From Phycisphaerales bacterium (lineage in GTDB: Bacteria; Planctomycetota; Phycisphaerae; Phycisphaerales; UBA1924): a stretch of 64,000 nucleotides of DNA. Both the position numbers and the translations under genes were made by a program. Under the pieces are notes generated by a model, which did no database searches, was not told the DNA's origin, and worked only from the letters and a program-made list of their open reading frames with translations. The stretch covers positions 1 to 64,000 of the forward strand of contig JADZER010000048.1 of the NCBI GenBank assembly GCA_020850415.1, given 5' to 3'. Positions 42,082 through 52,274 of the stretch are shown here, piece by piece (positions within the stretch are counted from its first letter, which is position 1; each line of letters begins with the position of its first letter).

Positions 42082-42995
42082 GACTTGAATCCCGCGGCGG
42101 GGGTCTGGGTGGGTGCCGACGCCGGGAGGGCCCGGCGCAGGCGGATTCGTTCCTTGGTGAGCATGACGGCGATGAGCGAGCCGACGACGAGGATGGAGGC
42201 CACGCCGCCGAGCTGGACGACGCGGTAGGCGACCATGGCGTACTTGCCGGTGGTCGGGTCGTAGCGGAAGCAGAACATGCGGACCTTGTCGCCGATGGAG
42301 TCGCTGATCTTGCCGTCGGAGGCCTCGAGGAGGGCCATGCGCATGGTGTCGGGCTCGTAGCCCACGCCGTAGACATAGCGGGCGATGCGCCCCTCGGGGG
42401 TGAGGACGAAGATGCAGACCGGGTGGCTGAACTCGCCGCCGGCTATGGGCTTGTAGTTCCAGCCGAGGCTCTGGGCGAGGGTGCGGCTGCTGTCGCCGTC
42501 GCTGGTGAGAAAGGCCCAGCCGGCCTGGGCGTTGGCGGCGTGGGGGCGGTCGTAGGCCGCGAGGTGCTTGGTCTTCACGGAGGCCGCGAGGCTGTGCGGC
42601 TCGGAGGGGTCGATCGAGGCGAAGACGACGGTGTAGTCGTCTCCGATGTCGAAGTCGATGCCCTTGAAGGCCTCGGTGAGCTGGCCCATGACGATGGTGC
42701 AGACGATGGGGCAGTCGTAGTAGACCATCGCGAGGATGACGGGCTTGCCCTGGTTGAAGTAGGCGCGGAGGGGGACGAGCTCGCCCTCGGCGTTGGTGAA
42801 GGGCAGGTCGAGGGGGATCTGCTCGCCGAGGCGCTCGGTGACGCCGACACCCTCGATCTGCTCCGGCGGCACATCGGGGTCGCCGGCCGAGCCGAGCGCG
42901 GGCAGCGAGCCGCCGGGCTGGGCGCAGGCGTGCCCCGGCGCGAGCAGCATGGTCGCGACGGCGAGGAGCCCCGAGATGACCCGGCGGAGGTTCAC
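42078..42995 (-). CDS. sco: SCO1/SenC copper chaperone
   Basis: SCO family protein (305 residues) needed to load the CuA centre of subunit II. It has a signal-anchor (VISGLLAVATMLLAPGHA), then a thioredoxin fold with the copper-binding C-x3-C in YYDCPIVCTIVM and the distal histidine in GEFSHPVCIFVL. A C-terminal helix (ILVVGSLIAVMLT) and basic tail follow, which is longer than in single-domain SCO proteins. The start is GTG 42995 in a GTGA overlap with the small membrane gene; coupling also holds to coxB downstream. Confidence 0.92.
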   Translation of the reverse strand: MNLRRVISGLLAVATMLLAPGHACAQPGGSLPALGSAGDPDVPPEQIEGVGVTERLGEQIPLDLPFTNAEGELVPLRAYFNQGKPVILAMVYYDCPIVCTIVMGQLTEAFKGIDFDIGDDYTVVFASIDPSEPHSLAASVKTKHLAAYDRPHAANAQAGWAFLTSDGDSSRTLAQSLGWNYKPIAGGEFSHPVCIFVLTPEGRIARYVYGVGYEPDTMRMALLEASDGKISDSIGDKVRMFCFRYDPTTGKYAMVAYRVVQLGGVASILVVGSLIAVMLTKERIRLRRALPASAPTQTPAAGFKS

Positions 42996-43396
42996 TGGCC
43001 CTGCGTCTCCTGGGGCTGGTCCTGGTACGCGGCGACGACCTTCTCCATGGCCTTCTCGATGGGGAGCCGGACATTGCCCTCGGCGGTCCAGCCGTAGCCG
43101 GCCTGGGCGGTGAGGGCGTCCTTCTTGTACGCCGCGGAATCGGCGACGGCGGCGCCGAAGTCGTCGGCCTCGCGCTGCCCCTTCAGCCTGTTCACCTGGT
43201 TGAGGAAGAACAGCCCGATGACGAGGCTGAAGGCGACCGTCGAGACGGTGACGACCGCGAACACCAGCAGGAGGGCGTGGGTGTTGGCGTGGGCGCCGTG
43301 CTCTTTCTGCGGCACGCCCTTGTCGAGCGGGTGCTCGTGCCACGCGTCGAGCGGGGTTTCCTGCGCCGGGCTGTGATCGGGATGGTCGTGGCTCAT
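42992..43396 (-). CDS. small single-helix membrane protein in the act-cox cluster
   Basis: A 134-residue protein with a His-rich N-terminus (MSHDHPDHSPAQ, HEHPLDKGV), one helix at about residues 40-65 (ALLLVFAVVTVSTVAFSLVI) and a periplasmic helical tail ending AAYQDQPQETQGQ. I do not recognise a named family. It is encoded between actF and sco and coupled to sco by a GTGA overlap. Its place suggests an assembly or copper-handling accessory of the supercomplex. Confidence 0.8.
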   Translation of the reverse strand: MSHDHPDHSPAQETPLDAWHEHPLDKGVPQKEHGAHANTHALLLVFAVVTVSTVAFSLVIGLFFLNQVNRLKGQREADDFGAAVADSAAYKKDALTAQAGYGWTAEGNVRLPIEKAMEKVVAAYQDQPQETQGQ

Positions 43397-43468
43397 GGTC
43401 GTCTCGGTCTGCCTTCGGCCCGCGGGTGGGCCGGGTGTGCTCGTGCGGGCGTGGCGCCCCCGGGGGCG

Positions 43469-44743
43469 TCAGACATAGTTCTTGTGGCTCATCGCCTCGG
43501 GGAGTTTGGGGTCCTTGAGCGGGGTCAGGGGTCCGGAGGCCAGGCGGGTCACGAAGAGCCCGAAGAAGACGCCCCAGACGCCGAGGACGGCGGCGATATC
43601 GACCCACCAGCTGGCGGGGGTCGGGGCGTGGCCCCCGTGGTGGAGGATCGGGCGGACGATCCACGCGTAGTCCACCACATGCATGAACAGGATCCACGCG
43701 GCGCCGGCGGAGGCGAAGGCGGGGTTCCGCTTGACGGTCCGGGGCAGGAGGAAGAAGAAGGGGATGATGAAATGCCCGACGGCGAGCAGGATGCCGGCGC
43801 CTCTCCACGCCCCGGTGGTGCGCTGGAGCATCCAGAAGGTCTCTTCCGGGATGTTGGAGTACCAGATCAGGAAGTACTGGCTGAAGGCGATGTACGCCCA
43901 GAAGCAGGTGAAGGCGAACAGCAGCTTGCCGAGGTCGTGGAAGTGCTCGGGGGTGACCAGGCCGTTGAGCCGGCCGACGAAGCGCAGGGCGCTGAAGGTG
44001 ATCACCATGACGGCCATGCAGGCGACGGCGCCGCCGGCGAAGATGTAGACGCCCCACATGGTGCTGAAGAAGTGCGGCTGGACGCTCATGAAGAAGTCGA
44101 AGCCGGCGAAGGCGGTGGAGAGCGCGGTGAGGGGCAGGCCCCAGGCGCTCATGAACCGGGCGCGGTTGCTCAGGGAACGGTCGCCGGTGCGGTCCTGCTC
44201 GGTGCTGAGAGCCCGGAGGCGGGCGGACAGGAAGCCCCACAGCACGAGGTACGCGGCCGAGCGGGCGAGGAAGAACACGGGGTGGAAGTAGCCGGCCTTG
44301 GCCGCGATCAGCGGGTCGGACTCGGCTCCGGGCGCCATCCACTCCCACACCTTGCCCTTGGTCACAAACATGTCGAGCAGGACGACCGGCAGGAGCAGGA
44401 TGAGGGCGACGGGGGCGAGGCTGGCGAGGTTCTCGAACTGGCGCCGGACGGTGGAGCACCACCCGGCGTTGACCATGTGGAAGCACATCACGAGGATCAG
44501 CGCGCCGAGGGACATCGCGAGGACCGTGCCCACGGCCATCAGGTAGGACGCCATCGCGTGCTGCGGGCCCATCACGACGGCGCCGACGACGGTGACGGCC
44601 AGCCCCGCGGCCCCGAGGCCGAGCAGGCCCATGGAGAGCCGGGCCGCCGACGGCGGCGCGGAGATGTTTCCGGTCGCCATGCGCGGGTCGGCGGCGATCC
44701 TGGCGAGGGTCTTCTGGTAGGCCTCTGCGGAGATCTGGCTCAT
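43469..44743 (-). CDS. actF: alternative complex III subunit ActF
   Basis: Polytopic membrane subunit ActF (424 residues, about ten helices), homologous to part of ActC/NrfD-like proteins. Helical core examples: FFMSVQPHFFSTMWGVYIFA, HDLGKLLFAFTCFWAYIAFS, FLIWYSNIPEETFW. It forms part of the quinol-oxidising membrane arm. The start ATG overlaps actE by 4 bp, and the spacer to the small membrane gene is 72 bp. Confidence 0.92.
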   Translation of the reverse strand: MSQISAEAYQKTLARIAADPRMATGNISAPPSAARLSMGLLGLGAAGLAVTVVGAVVMGPQHAMASYLMAVGTVLAMSLGALILVMCFHMVNAGWCSTVRRQFENLASLAPVALILLLPVVLLDMFVTKGKVWEWMAPGAESDPLIAAKAGYFHPVFFLARSAAYLVLWGFLSARLRALSTEQDRTGDRSLSNRARFMSAWGLPLTALSTAFAGFDFFMSVQPHFFSTMWGVYIFAGGAVACMAVMVITFSALRFVGRLNGLVTPEHFHDLGKLLFAFTCFWAYIAFSQYFLIWYSNIPEETFWMLQRTTGAWRGAGILLAVGHFIIPFFFLLPRTVKRNPAFASAGAAWILFMHVVDYAWIVRPILHHGGHAPTPASWWVDIAAVLGVWGVFFGLFVTRLASGPLTPLKDPKLPEAMSHKNYV

Positions 44744-45516
44744 GGCTGACCCTCCGGGGGAGCTTCGGGGGCGGCGGGCTTGGGTGGCGGGGCGCCGAGG
44801 GAGGCCCGCTCGCTCTCGGGGACATCGGTGAGGGCCCCGAGGTGGGAGGTCTGGAGGGCGCGGACATAGGCGACGACGGCCCAGGCGTCGCGGGTGTCGA
44901 GCGCGTGGCCGTAGGCGGGCATGGTGTTCACGCCCTTGCGTGCGACGGTGAAGATGTACCCGTCCTGGCCGCGGGCGCCGCCGGGGAGGTAGAGCGGGTC
45001 GTGGAAGGTGGGGATGGGGATGGTCCAGCGTCGTCCGACCATGCTGCCGCGGGTCTGGTCCTGGGCGGCGTTGGCGCCCTCGCCGTTGTAGCCGTGGCAG
45101 GTGGCGCAGTAGATGTCGAACTTCTTCTTGCCGAGGGCCATGAGGTCCAGGTCCACCCTGACGGGGATGGTGGTGATGAAGGCGCCGGTGTCGTCGGTGC
45201 CGTCGTGGAGCTCGTAGTCCTCGGCGAGGAACTCGTCGCGTTTGCGGTTGAAGGGCTCCGCCCAGTCGGCCTCGGCCAGGACATAGGTGGCGCCGAAGGG
45301 GATCGTGCCCGGGACCGGCTGGCGCATGGTGCGGTTGTCGGCGTAGAACTGGGACTCGGACTGCGGCTTCCAGCGGGGCTGGTCGTCCATGTCGGGGAAG
45401 AACTGGCGCGGGGGGTTGTCGGAGCGGTCGCCCCGGCAGCCGGCCATCGCGAGGGCGGCGCCGATCGCGAGCCCCGCGCCGGCGAGCCTGAGTGTGTGCG
45501 TGGTGCGCGGGCTCAT
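44740..45516 (-). CDS. actE: alternative complex III cytochrome c subunit ActE
   Basis: Monoheme cytochrome c lipoprotein (258 residues). The signal ends in a lipobox-like LAMAGC; the heme motif is CATCHGYNGEG with a probable Met ligand in GVNTMPAYGHAL. Its N-terminal RQFFPDMDDQPRWKPQS segment is typical of ActE. It accepts electrons from ActA/B and passes them to the oxidase. It overlaps actD and actF by 4 bp each. Confidence 0.93.
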   Translation of the reverse strand: MSPRTTHTLRLAGAGLAIGAALAMAGCRGDRSDNPPRQFFPDMDDQPRWKPQSESQFYADNRTMRQPVPGTIPFGATYVLAEADWAEPFNRKRDEFLAEDYELHDGTDDTGAFITTIPVRVDLDLMALGKKKFDIYCATCHGYNGEGANAAQDQTRGSMVGRRWTIPIPTFHDPLYLPGGARGQDGYIFTVARKGVNTMPAYGHALDTRDAWAVVAYVRALQTSHLGALTDVPESERASLGAPPPKPAAPEAPPEGQP

Positions 45517-46112
45517 GCGTCCTCCACCAGTTCGACGGCCGACGCCCCGATCTCTCGGAGGAACCGGCTGGTCTGCTCGGGGTTGAAGCTCGGGTCGCGG
45601 GCCTCGACGACGACGAAGAACTTGTCGTCGGAGGACGCGAGGAACCGCTCCTTGCACAGGAGCGGGTGGTGCCAGCGGGGCAGGCCGTTGAGGGCCAGCA
45701 TGCCGAAGAGCGAGGCGAACGCGCTGAAGAGCACGCCCAGCTCGAAGATGATCATGGTGAAGGGCTCCCAGGCGTCGTAGGGCTTGCCCTGGACGGTGAA
45801 CCCGGCGTAGTCCACGGCGGTGATCCACCACTGCATGCCGATGGCGGTGGCGATGCCGGTGAACGCGGCGCCCAGCACAATGAAGGGCAGGATGGTGCGC
45901 TTCTGGCCCATCGCCTCCTCGATGCCGTGGATCGGGAACGGGGCGTGGAGGTCCCAGTGCTTGAATCCCGCGTCGCGCATCTTCTCGGCGGCGTGGTAGG
46001 CGTCGACGGTGGTGTCGAACTGGGCCATCACGCCCCAGACCGGCTCGCCGGTCTCGGTGACGAAGCCCGGCTTGGGCCGCCTGATGAACGGGAGGTAATC
46101 GCTGGCAGCCAT
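45513..46112 (-). CDS. actD: alternative complex III subunit ActD (DUF3341)
   Basis: Membrane protein of 199 residues with the DUF3341 pattern. A cytosolic alpha/beta part (VWGVMAQFDTTVDAYHAAEK, DAGFKHWDLHAPFPIHGIE) is followed by two helices, then RWHHPLLCKERFLASSDDKF and a C-terminal soluble part. It is placed between actC (3 bp gap) and actE (4 bp overlap). Confidence 0.93.
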   Translation of the reverse strand: MAASDYLPFIRRPKPGFVTETGEPVWGVMAQFDTTVDAYHAAEKMRDAGFKHWDLHAPFPIHGIEEAMGQKRTILPFIVLGAAFTGIATAIGMQWWITAVDYAGFTVQGKPYDAWEPFTMIIFELGVLFSAFASLFGMLALNGLPRWHHPLLCKERFLASSDDKFFVVVEARDPSFNPEQTSRFLREIGASAVELVEDA

Positions 46113-46115
46113 GGC

Positions 46116-47702
46116 TTAGTGGCCCCCCTCGTGGTGGTCGTCGTGATCGCCGTGACCCCCGGCGTGGCCGTGCGGGTCGCCCTGGGGCATGATGGCCTTG
46201 ATCTCGGCCATCGGGAAGACGGGCAGGAACCGGAGGAACAGGAGGAACATGGTCAGGAACACGCCGCAGGACCCCGCGAAGGTGAGGATGTCCACCGGGG
46301 TGGGGAAGTACATCCCCCACTCGCCGGGCAGGAAGGCGCGGTGGAGCGAGCTGACGATGATGACGAACCGCTCGAACCACATGCCGATGGTGACGAGGAG
46401 AGCGACGATCCAGATGACGCGCGGGTCGGTGCGCATCCTGCGGCTCCAGAAGACCTGCGGGCTGATGACATTGCAGGAGATCATGGTCCAGTACGCCCAC
46501 GCGTAGGGCCCGAAGGCGCGGTTGATGAAGGTCTCGACCTCGTAGCGGTTGCCGCCGTACCAGGCGATGAAGAACTCCATCGAGTAGGCGAAGCCGACCA
46601 TCATGCCGGTGGTCAGCAGGATCTTGGCCATGTTCTCGAGGTGGCGGAGGGTCAGGAGGTCCTTGAAGTTGGGGAACAGCTCCCGCGCGGGGATGAGGAG
46701 GAAGAGCACCATCGCGAACCCGCCGAAGATGGCGCCCGCGACGAAGTAGGGCGGGAAGATCGTCGTGTGCCACCCGGGGATGACGCTCGTGGCGAAGTCG
46801 AACGACACGATCGAGTGCACGCTGAGCACCAGCGGGGTCGAGATGCCGGCGAGGATGAGGTACGCGGTCTCGTAGCGGTGCCAGTGGCGGCTCGAGCCGC
46901 TCCAACCCACGGCGAAGAGGCCGTAGAGGAAGGCGCGGATGCGGTCGGCGCTGCAGGGGAAGCCGAGCAGCTTGATGCCGGTGATGGGGCAGTGGACGCT
47001 GAGCTTGCAGGTGCCGCTGCCGGCCCGGAGCCGCTTGTCGGCCCGGTCGCGGAGCGTGGCAAAGTCGGGGATCATGCCCATGTACCAGAACAGCAGCGAG
47101 ACGGTCGCATAGGTCGAGACCGCGAACACATCCCACAGCAGCGGCGAGCGGAAGTTGGGCCAGATGTAGTTGTAGTTGGGGATGGGGAAGACGAACCAGA
47201 TGAACCAGATGCGCCCGACATGGATCGCGGGGAAGATGCCCGCGCACATGACCGCGAAGATGGTCATCGCCTCGGCCGCGCGGTTGACGGCGGTGCGCCA
47301 CTTCTGCTTGAACAGGCACAGGATCGCGGAGATCAGCGTCCCCGCGTGGCCGATACCGATCCAGAACACGAAGTTGGTGATGTCCCACGCCCAGCCGACC
47401 TGGTTGTTCAGGCCCCAGACGCCCACGCCGGTGATGATCAGGTAGAGGATCATCAGCGTGCCGACGCCGGCGACGGTCGCGGTGAGGGCGAAGGTGGGGA
47501 GCCACCACTTGCCCGGCGCGTTCTCGGCGTAGCCGCAGACGATCTCGGTGATCTCGTGCAGCGATCGGTTGTTCAGCACGAGCGCCGACCTGGTCGCGGG
47601 ATCCTCGTTGAGGGACCCGTCGGCGCCGAGATCCGCCGGGGCCTGGTGCGGGCCGCCGGCGAGCCGCTCGGCGGTCACCTGGTCGGGGTGGAAGCTGGTC
47701 AT
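46116..47702 (-). CDS. actC: alternative complex III subunit ActC (NrfD family)
   Basis: Quinol-interacting NrfD-like membrane subunit (528 residues, ten helices): [78 protein letters not shown]. Between [13 protein letters not shown] and [14 protein letters not shown] there is an insert of about 26 residues with three Cys ([14 protein letters not shown] ... FPCSAD) that I do not recall in other ActC proteins. The C-terminus is His/Gly-rich ([18 protein letters not shown]). It overlaps actB by 4 bp. Confidence 0.94.
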   Translation of the reverse strand: MTSFHPDQVTAERLAGGPHQAPADLGADGSLNEDPATRSALVLNNRSLHEITEIVCGYAENAPGKWWLPTFALTATVAGVGTLMILYLIITGVGVWGLNNQVGWAWDITNFVFWIGIGHAGTLISAILCLFKQKWRTAVNRAAEAMTIFAVMCAGIFPAIHVGRIWFIWFVFPIPNYNYIWPNFRSPLLWDVFAVSTYATVSLLFWYMGMIPDFATLRDRADKRLRAGSGTCKLSVHCPITGIKLLGFPCSADRIRAFLYGLFAVGWSGSSRHWHRYETAYLILAGISTPLVLSVHSIVSFDFATSVIPGWHTTIFPPYFVAGAIFGGFAMVLFLLIPARELFPNFKDLLTLRHLENMAKILLTTGMMVGFAYSMEFFIAWYGGNRYEVETFINRAFGPYAWAYWTMISCNVISPQVFWSRRMRTDPRVIWIVALLVTIGMWFERFVIIVSSLHRAFLPGEWGMYFPTPVDILTFAGSCGVFLTMFLLFLRFLPVFPMAEIKAIMPQGDPHGHAGGHGDHDDHHEGGH

Positions 47703-50700
47703 GCGTGCACTCCAGTGCCAAGAACATTGAGGCTGAGGGCGTAGCCGGCATCTTCGTGGCGCCGGCGGGGGTCAACCCGGAAGCCGTGCTCGGCGCCCTG
47801 CCCGGCGTCCGGCGCGTCGTGGCCGTCGCCGGCCGGGGCGTGCTCGGCGCCGTGGTCGCCCCCGTGGTGCGCCTCGGCGATCGCGTCCACCGGCGTGGTG
47901 ATCGCGGGGTTGGGGTTGGTGACCCGCATGAGGTGGCTCGTGCGGGGGCGGGTGTTGAGGTAGCCGAGCAGGAGGTAGGACCTCTGGCTGGTGCGGGTCT
48001 TGCTCACGCGGCTGTCGGGATCGACGATGTTGCCGAAGACGATGGACCCGGTGGGGCAGGCCTGCTCGCACGCGACCTGGAAGTACCCGTCGGGGATGGT
48101 CGACAGCCCCTGGACCTTCGCCGAGGCGCGGGCCGAGTTGATCCGCTGGAGGCAGTAGGTGCACTTCTCCATCACGCCGCGGGCGCGGACCGTGACATTG
48201 GGGTTGTGCTTCATCTTCTGGATCTCATCGAGCTTGGCGCGGAGGCGCGGCGGGATGAGGTTCTGGTTGAAGGTCGAGCCCTGCCCGGCGTTGTGGGTCT
48301 GATCCCTGATGCTCTCGGGCACATACTTGGGATCGAACCCGCCGTTCTGCTTGGCCTGGGCCCAGTCGAAGAAGTTGAACCGCCGGGCCTTGTAGGGGCA
48401 GTTGTTCATGCAGTACCGGGTGCCGATGCACCGGTTGTACGCCATGACATTGAGCCCCTCGCGGTCGTGCACGGTGGCGGTGACGGGGCAGACCGTCTCG
48501 CAGGGGGCGTTCTCGCACTGGGTGCAGCCGACGGGCTGGTTGATGACCCGCTCGGGGTGCTCCAGATCCTCGCCGACGAAGTACCGGTCGATGCGGATCC
48601 ACTGCATCTCACGCCCCTTGGCGACCTCCTTCTTGCCGACGACGGGGATGTTGTTCTCGCTCTGGCAGGCGATGGTGCAGGCGTTGCACCCGGTGCACGA
48701 GGCCAGATCGATCGTCATGCCCCACTGCAGGCCCTTGGAGTACTCCGACCCGGGCTTGGCGTTGCCGTGCCCCTCGTTCATCGGGTTCGGGTAGATCGAC
48801 TTGTTCGCCGGGGTGTGGGCGAGCTCGCCGAGCTTCTCGGCCACCGAGAGCGCCGCGTCGTCCCCGCTGGTGTCGAAGGGATCGGCGACCACGCCATGGG
48901 TCGGGCCGTGCTCGGCGGCGCCCGCGTGGGTCTCCCACGCCGGCTTGTCGAGCCAGCGGGCGATCGGCTTGCGGTCGGCGATCGTCCAGTGGGTCTGCGT
49001 GCTCGAGATCGGGTAGCCGCCGGACGCCCTCTCGAGCTTGCCGGCGCGGACCAGCAGGCCGTCGGTCGAGTTGCGGAGGGCGTAGGTGTTGAAGCCGACT
49101 CCGTCGCCGATGAGCCCGGCGTGCGTGCGCCCATACCCGAGGGTGACCGCGGCGACATTGTCGGCCATGCCGGGGCAGATCCAGACGGGCAGCTGCATCG
49201 AACGCCCGCCCACGCTAAGCGTGGCCATCCTGGCCTCGGGCTCCTGCCTGGCGGTGTAGTCGTCCGGGGTGAGGTTCAGCGCCCTGGCGGTCGCGGGGCT
49301 GACGACGACCGGGTTGTCCCACACCACCTTGGTGACGGGGTGGGGCATCTCCTGGAGCCAGGGGTTGTTGGCGAGGCTCCCGTCGCCGACCGCGCCGGTG
49401 GAGAACACCACATCGATCGACGACTCGTTGGGGGCGGCGCCGAGCTCCACCGCCGCGAGTGCCTTGGCGACCTCGGCGGCACGGACCGCGGGGGCCTCGG
49501 TGGCGCCGGCGGAGTTGGGGACGAACCCGTCGTGCAGGGCCCGCTTCCACTTGGTGAGGAACCCGCCGTCGGTCGGGGCGGTGCCCATGACCTTGGCCCA
49601 CGCCGCCTGGACGATGTCGTGCCCGTCGGGCGCGTCGTCGCCGGCGAGGAACGCCAGCAGCTCGAGGTCGCTCATCGCCGGCTCGTAGAGCGGGGCGATC
49701 ATGGGCTGGATCGGCGCGACGGTGCCGTCGTTGGCGACCGTGTCGCCCCAGGCCTCGAGCCAGTGGGCGCCGTTGAGCGACCAGGTGGACGCCGCCTCGG
49801 TCTCGCTCTTGCCGACGCTGAGGCAAACCCGGGCGCCGACCCTGCCGAACGCCGGGGCGAAGTCCAGGTCGGCCGGGGCGTCGAAGACCGGGTTGGTGTT
49901 GACGCAGACGACGGTCCGGACGCTCCCCGACGCCATGTCGCTGACCAGCGAGCGGAGCCCGCCGAGCGACGAGGCCGCGAGGTCGCCGGCCTGCTCGAGA
50001 TAGCTCACCGTCGTGCCCGCGTTGCCGAGGGCCGCGTTGATCGCGTGGGCCAGGGCGTGCACGGGCGCGGGCTGCGAGGCGCCGGCCGCGATGACGGAGT
50101 GGCCCAGATGGCCGGGGGCGAGCAGGTCCTCGGCGAGCAGCTCGATGAACTTCTTGTCCTTGGTGGCGGTCGGGATGGCGTCGAAGGGCGCGGCGCCGGC
50201 CTCGGCGGCCCCCAGCGCCGCGCGGAGCTGGGCGTCGTCGTGACGGGCGAGGATGGCCCTGGCCAGCGCGACCGTGAACGCCGCGACCTGCGACGGGGCG
50301 AGGCGGACATGGTGGTCGGCCAGCGTGCCGAGTCCGGAGTGCATCGCCTCGACCGAGTAGATGCGGCTCATCTGGTCGGCCGACTTCCACACGCGCCGCC
50401 CGGCGCCGATGGCCCGGGCGTTCGCGATCGCGCCGGCCTCGCCGGCCGTGAAGTCGCGGTCGAGCGAGACGATGACGCGGGCCTGGGAGAAGTCGAAGAC
50501 CTCCCGCATCGCCCTGCCGAAGGCGAGGCGCGAGCCCTCGTTGGCGGCGTCGCTGCCGGCGGGGTTGTAGGGCACCCACCGCGCGCCGGGGAACCGCTCG
50601 AGCACCCGGGCCTTGACCGCGTCCCACGCCGGGGTCGAGCGCTGCTCGACGACGAACGCCAGACCGGCGCCCTTGCCCTCGTACGCGTGGAAGTGCTCGC

Positions 50701-51274
50701 GGGCCCAGGCCTTGAAATCGTCCCAGGTCGCGGCCAGGCGCCCGCGGGCGGGGTTCTGATACTCGGGGAACTTCAGGCGGTCGGGGTCATAGATCGCCAG
50801 CGGGCTCGCCAGCGCGAAGGGGCTGCACTTGCCGCGGTTGTTGGGGTGGAGCGGGTTGCCATCGACCTTGGTGGGCCGGCCCTCGTGGGTCTCGACGAGC
50901 AGGCCCTCGGCCCCGCCGCCGGGCAGGGGCATGCTGGTGGCATAGAACAGCGGCTTGCCGGGGACGATGTGCTCGGGGACATTCTGCGAGTAGGTGAGGA
51001 TCTTGTGGTCGGGTCGTCGGCAGCCGGGGATGGTGGCGGCGCCGGCGAGCGCCAGGCTGGCGCCCATGAGCTTGACGAAGTCCCGCCGGGAGGCGCCCGC
51101 CATCTCGGAGGCGCCGGCGGGGAACTCCCGGCCGAGGAGCTCCTGGAACGCGTCGGTCTGGGCGAACTCCTCGACGCTCCGCCAGGCGCGCGGGCCGGCG
51201 ACGGCCCCCGCGCGCGACGCGACCGCCTTGGCTGGGAGTCGGCCGCGGGTTGATGGACACTGGTCGTGTGTCAT
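47699..51274 (-). CDS. actB: alternative complex III Fe-S subunit ActB
   Basis: Large periplasmic Fe-S subunit (1191 residues). A Tat signal ([17 protein letters not shown]) lies about 60 residues in, after a leader typical of ActB. The first two thirds are a molybdopterin-oxidoreductase-like fold that carries no molybdenum in characterised homologues. The last third is a ferredoxin-type domain with four cysteine sets: [38 protein letters not shown] and [14 protein letters not shown]. It mediates electron transfer from the quinol site to ActA/ActE hemes. It begins 61 bp after actA. Confidence 0.95.
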   Translation of the reverse strand: MTHDQCPSTRGRLPAKAVASRAGAVAGPRAWRSVEEFAQTDAFQELLGREFPAGASEMAGASRRDFVKLMGASLALAGAATIPGCRRPDHKILTYSQNVPEHIVPGKPLFYATSMPLPGGGAEGLLVETHEGRPTKVDGNPLHPNNRGKCSPFALASPLAIYDPDRLKFPEYQNPARGRLAATWDDFKAWAREHFHAYEGKGAGLAFVVEQRSTPAWDAVKARVLERFPGARWVPYNPAGSDAANEGSRLAFGRAMREVFDFSQARVIVSLDRDFTAGEAGAIANARAIGAGRRVWKSADQMSRIYSVEAMHSGLGTLADHHVRLAPSQVAAFTVALARAILARHDDAQLRAALGAAEAGAAPFDAIPTATKDKKFIELLAEDLLAPGHLGHSVIAAGASQPAPVHALAHAINAALGNAGTTVSYLEQAGDLAASSLGGLRSLVSDMASGSVRTVVCVNTNPVFDAPADLDFAPAFGRVGARVCLSVGKSETEAASTWSLNGAHWLEAWGDTVANDGTVAPIQPMIAPLYEPAMSDLELLAFLAGDDAPDGHDIVQAAWAKVMGTAPTDGGFLTKWKRALHDGFVPNSAGATEAPAVRAAEVAKALAAVELGAAPNESSIDVVFSTGAVGDGSLANNPWLQEMPHPVTKVVWDNPVVVSPATARALNLTPDDYTARQEPEARMATLSVGGRSMQLPVWICPGMADNVAAVTLGYGRTHAGLIGDGVGFNTYALRNSTDGLLVRAGKLERASGGYPISSTQTHWTIADRKPIARWLDKPAWETHAGAAEHGPTHGVVADPFDTSGDDAALSVAEKLGELAHTPANKSIYPNPMNEGHGNAKPGSEYSKGLQWGMTIDLASCTGCNACTIACQSENNIPVVGKKEVAKGREMQWIRIDRYFVGEDLEHPERVINQPVGCTQCENAPCETVCPVTATVHDREGLNVMAYNRCIGTRYCMNNCPYKARRFNFFDWAQAKQNGGFDPKYVPESIRDQTHNAGQGSTFNQNLIPPRLRAKLDEIQKMKHNPNVTVRARGVMEKCTYCLQRINSARASAKVQGLSTIPDGYFQVACEQACPTGSIVFGNIVDPDSRVSKTRTSQRSYLLLGYLNTRPRTSHLMRVTNPNPAITTPVDAIAEAHHGGDHGAEHAPAGDGHDAPDAGQGAEHGFRVDPRRRHEDAGYALSLNVLGTGVHA

Positions 51275-51335
51275 GCTCGCTCTCGCTTGCTGTCGATCGA
51301 AGCCTGAAGTCTGAACCAGGAAGCCGCGCCGTCGA

Positions 51336-52031
51336 TCACTGGTGGCACGCCCCGCACGCCTGGGGCGGCGAGTCCCAGAGCCGGTCCACGAGGTCGGTCG
51401 TGTTGGCCGAGCCGGCGCCCATGGCGCGGTCCTCGAGCTCGCGCTGCACCCAGAGCAGGTCGGTGACCTTCTCGGGCGGGACCAGCGCGCTCTCGGGGTG
51501 ACGGTGGCAGTCGAGGCACCAGCCCATGCCCAGGCCCTGGTCCTGGTACACGACCGGCATCGACATGATCTGCCCGTGGCAGGAGTAGCAGCTCACGCCG
51601 GCCGTCAGGTGGACATCGTGCGGGAAGTTCCGCACATAGTCGGGCAGCTTGTGCACCCGGCGCCACTCGATGGACGCGTCCGCATCAAAGGCATCGCGGA
51701 TGAACTGCACCTTCTCGTCGGTCGCGGTGGAGAGCGCTGTGCTCACGCGCCCCTGGGCGTGGCAGCCGTTGCAGGTCGCCACATTGGGGATGTTCGCCTC
51801 GGACGACTGCTCGATCTTGGTGTGGCAGTAGCGGCAGTCGATGCCCAGCTTGCCCGCGTGGATCTGGTGGTTGAACCCGGCGCCGGGCTGGACGGGGCTG
51901 TACCCGACCTCGAAGAAGTCGGGCGTCGCCCAGTACCAGGTGCCGACGACCACCGCCACCACGCCGCCCACAGACGCGAACGCACCCAGCGTCGGCAGGG
52001 CGTTCATCCACTTCGGAAAGATGACCGACAC
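51336..52031 (-). CDS. actA: alternative complex III pentaheme cytochrome ActA
   Basis: Pentaheme c-type cytochrome (231 residues) with an N-terminal helix (TLGAFASVGGVVAVVVG) and five CxxCH motifs: CRYCH, CNGCH, CYSCH, CLDCH, CGACH. This is the first gene of the act-cox operon. The start is GTG 52031, directly behind AAGGAG with 6-nt spacing; a longer ATG frame from 52076 would add 15 residues and ignore this ribosome-binding site. It is divergent from ctaA. Confidence 0.94.
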   Translation of the reverse strand: MSVIFPKWMNALPTLGAFASVGGVVAVVVGTWYWATPDFFEVGYSPVQPGAGFNHQIHAGKLGIDCRYCHTKIEQSSEANIPNVATCNGCHAQGRVSTALSTATDEKVQFIRDAFDADASIEWRRVHKLPDYVRNFPHDVHLTAGVSCYSCHGQIMSMPVVYQDQGLGMGWCLDCHRHPESALVPPEKVTDLLWVQRELEDRAMGAGSANTTDLVDRLWDSPPQACGACHQ

Positions 52032-52144
52032 TGTGTGCTCCTTCCACCACCGCCCTTGGGGGGGCCGGCTGAGCATTCACGCGACACGACGGGCATGGCC
52101 GGGCGCGAACCCGGCTCGACGGCAACCGCAGCTTTAGGGCAGAA

Positions 52145-52173
52145 ATGTCCGCACCTTCGCCCTGGTTTGTCAA
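52145..52173 (-). promoter_or_regulatory. candidate promoter of the act-cox operon
   Basis: Minus-strand TTGACA (52173-52168) matches the -35 consensus exactly. Seventeen bp further is GGACAT (52150-52145), a poor -10; GACATT one base on is an alternative. The leader to actA would be about 105 nt. The rest of the 243-bp gap to ctaA is AT-richer than the surroundings but shows no other clear signal. Confidence 0.4.
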
Positions 52174-52274
52174 CTCAGCCCCCCACGCGGCGGGCAATTG
52201 AGACTCGTTCGCAGCAATCTCCCGAGTTCTCAAGTCACCCACCATATCGGACTTGGCCTACCATTCCCACCATC

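Noticed and set aside
47705..51253. Very long open frame on the plus strand opposite actB
   Set aside because: Its product is an Arg/Gly/Val/Asp-rich string with no motifs; it is the complementary frame of a GC-rich, strongly coding actB. Similar long antisense frames at 38295-40418, 20483-23095 and 24828-27272 were rejected for the same reason.
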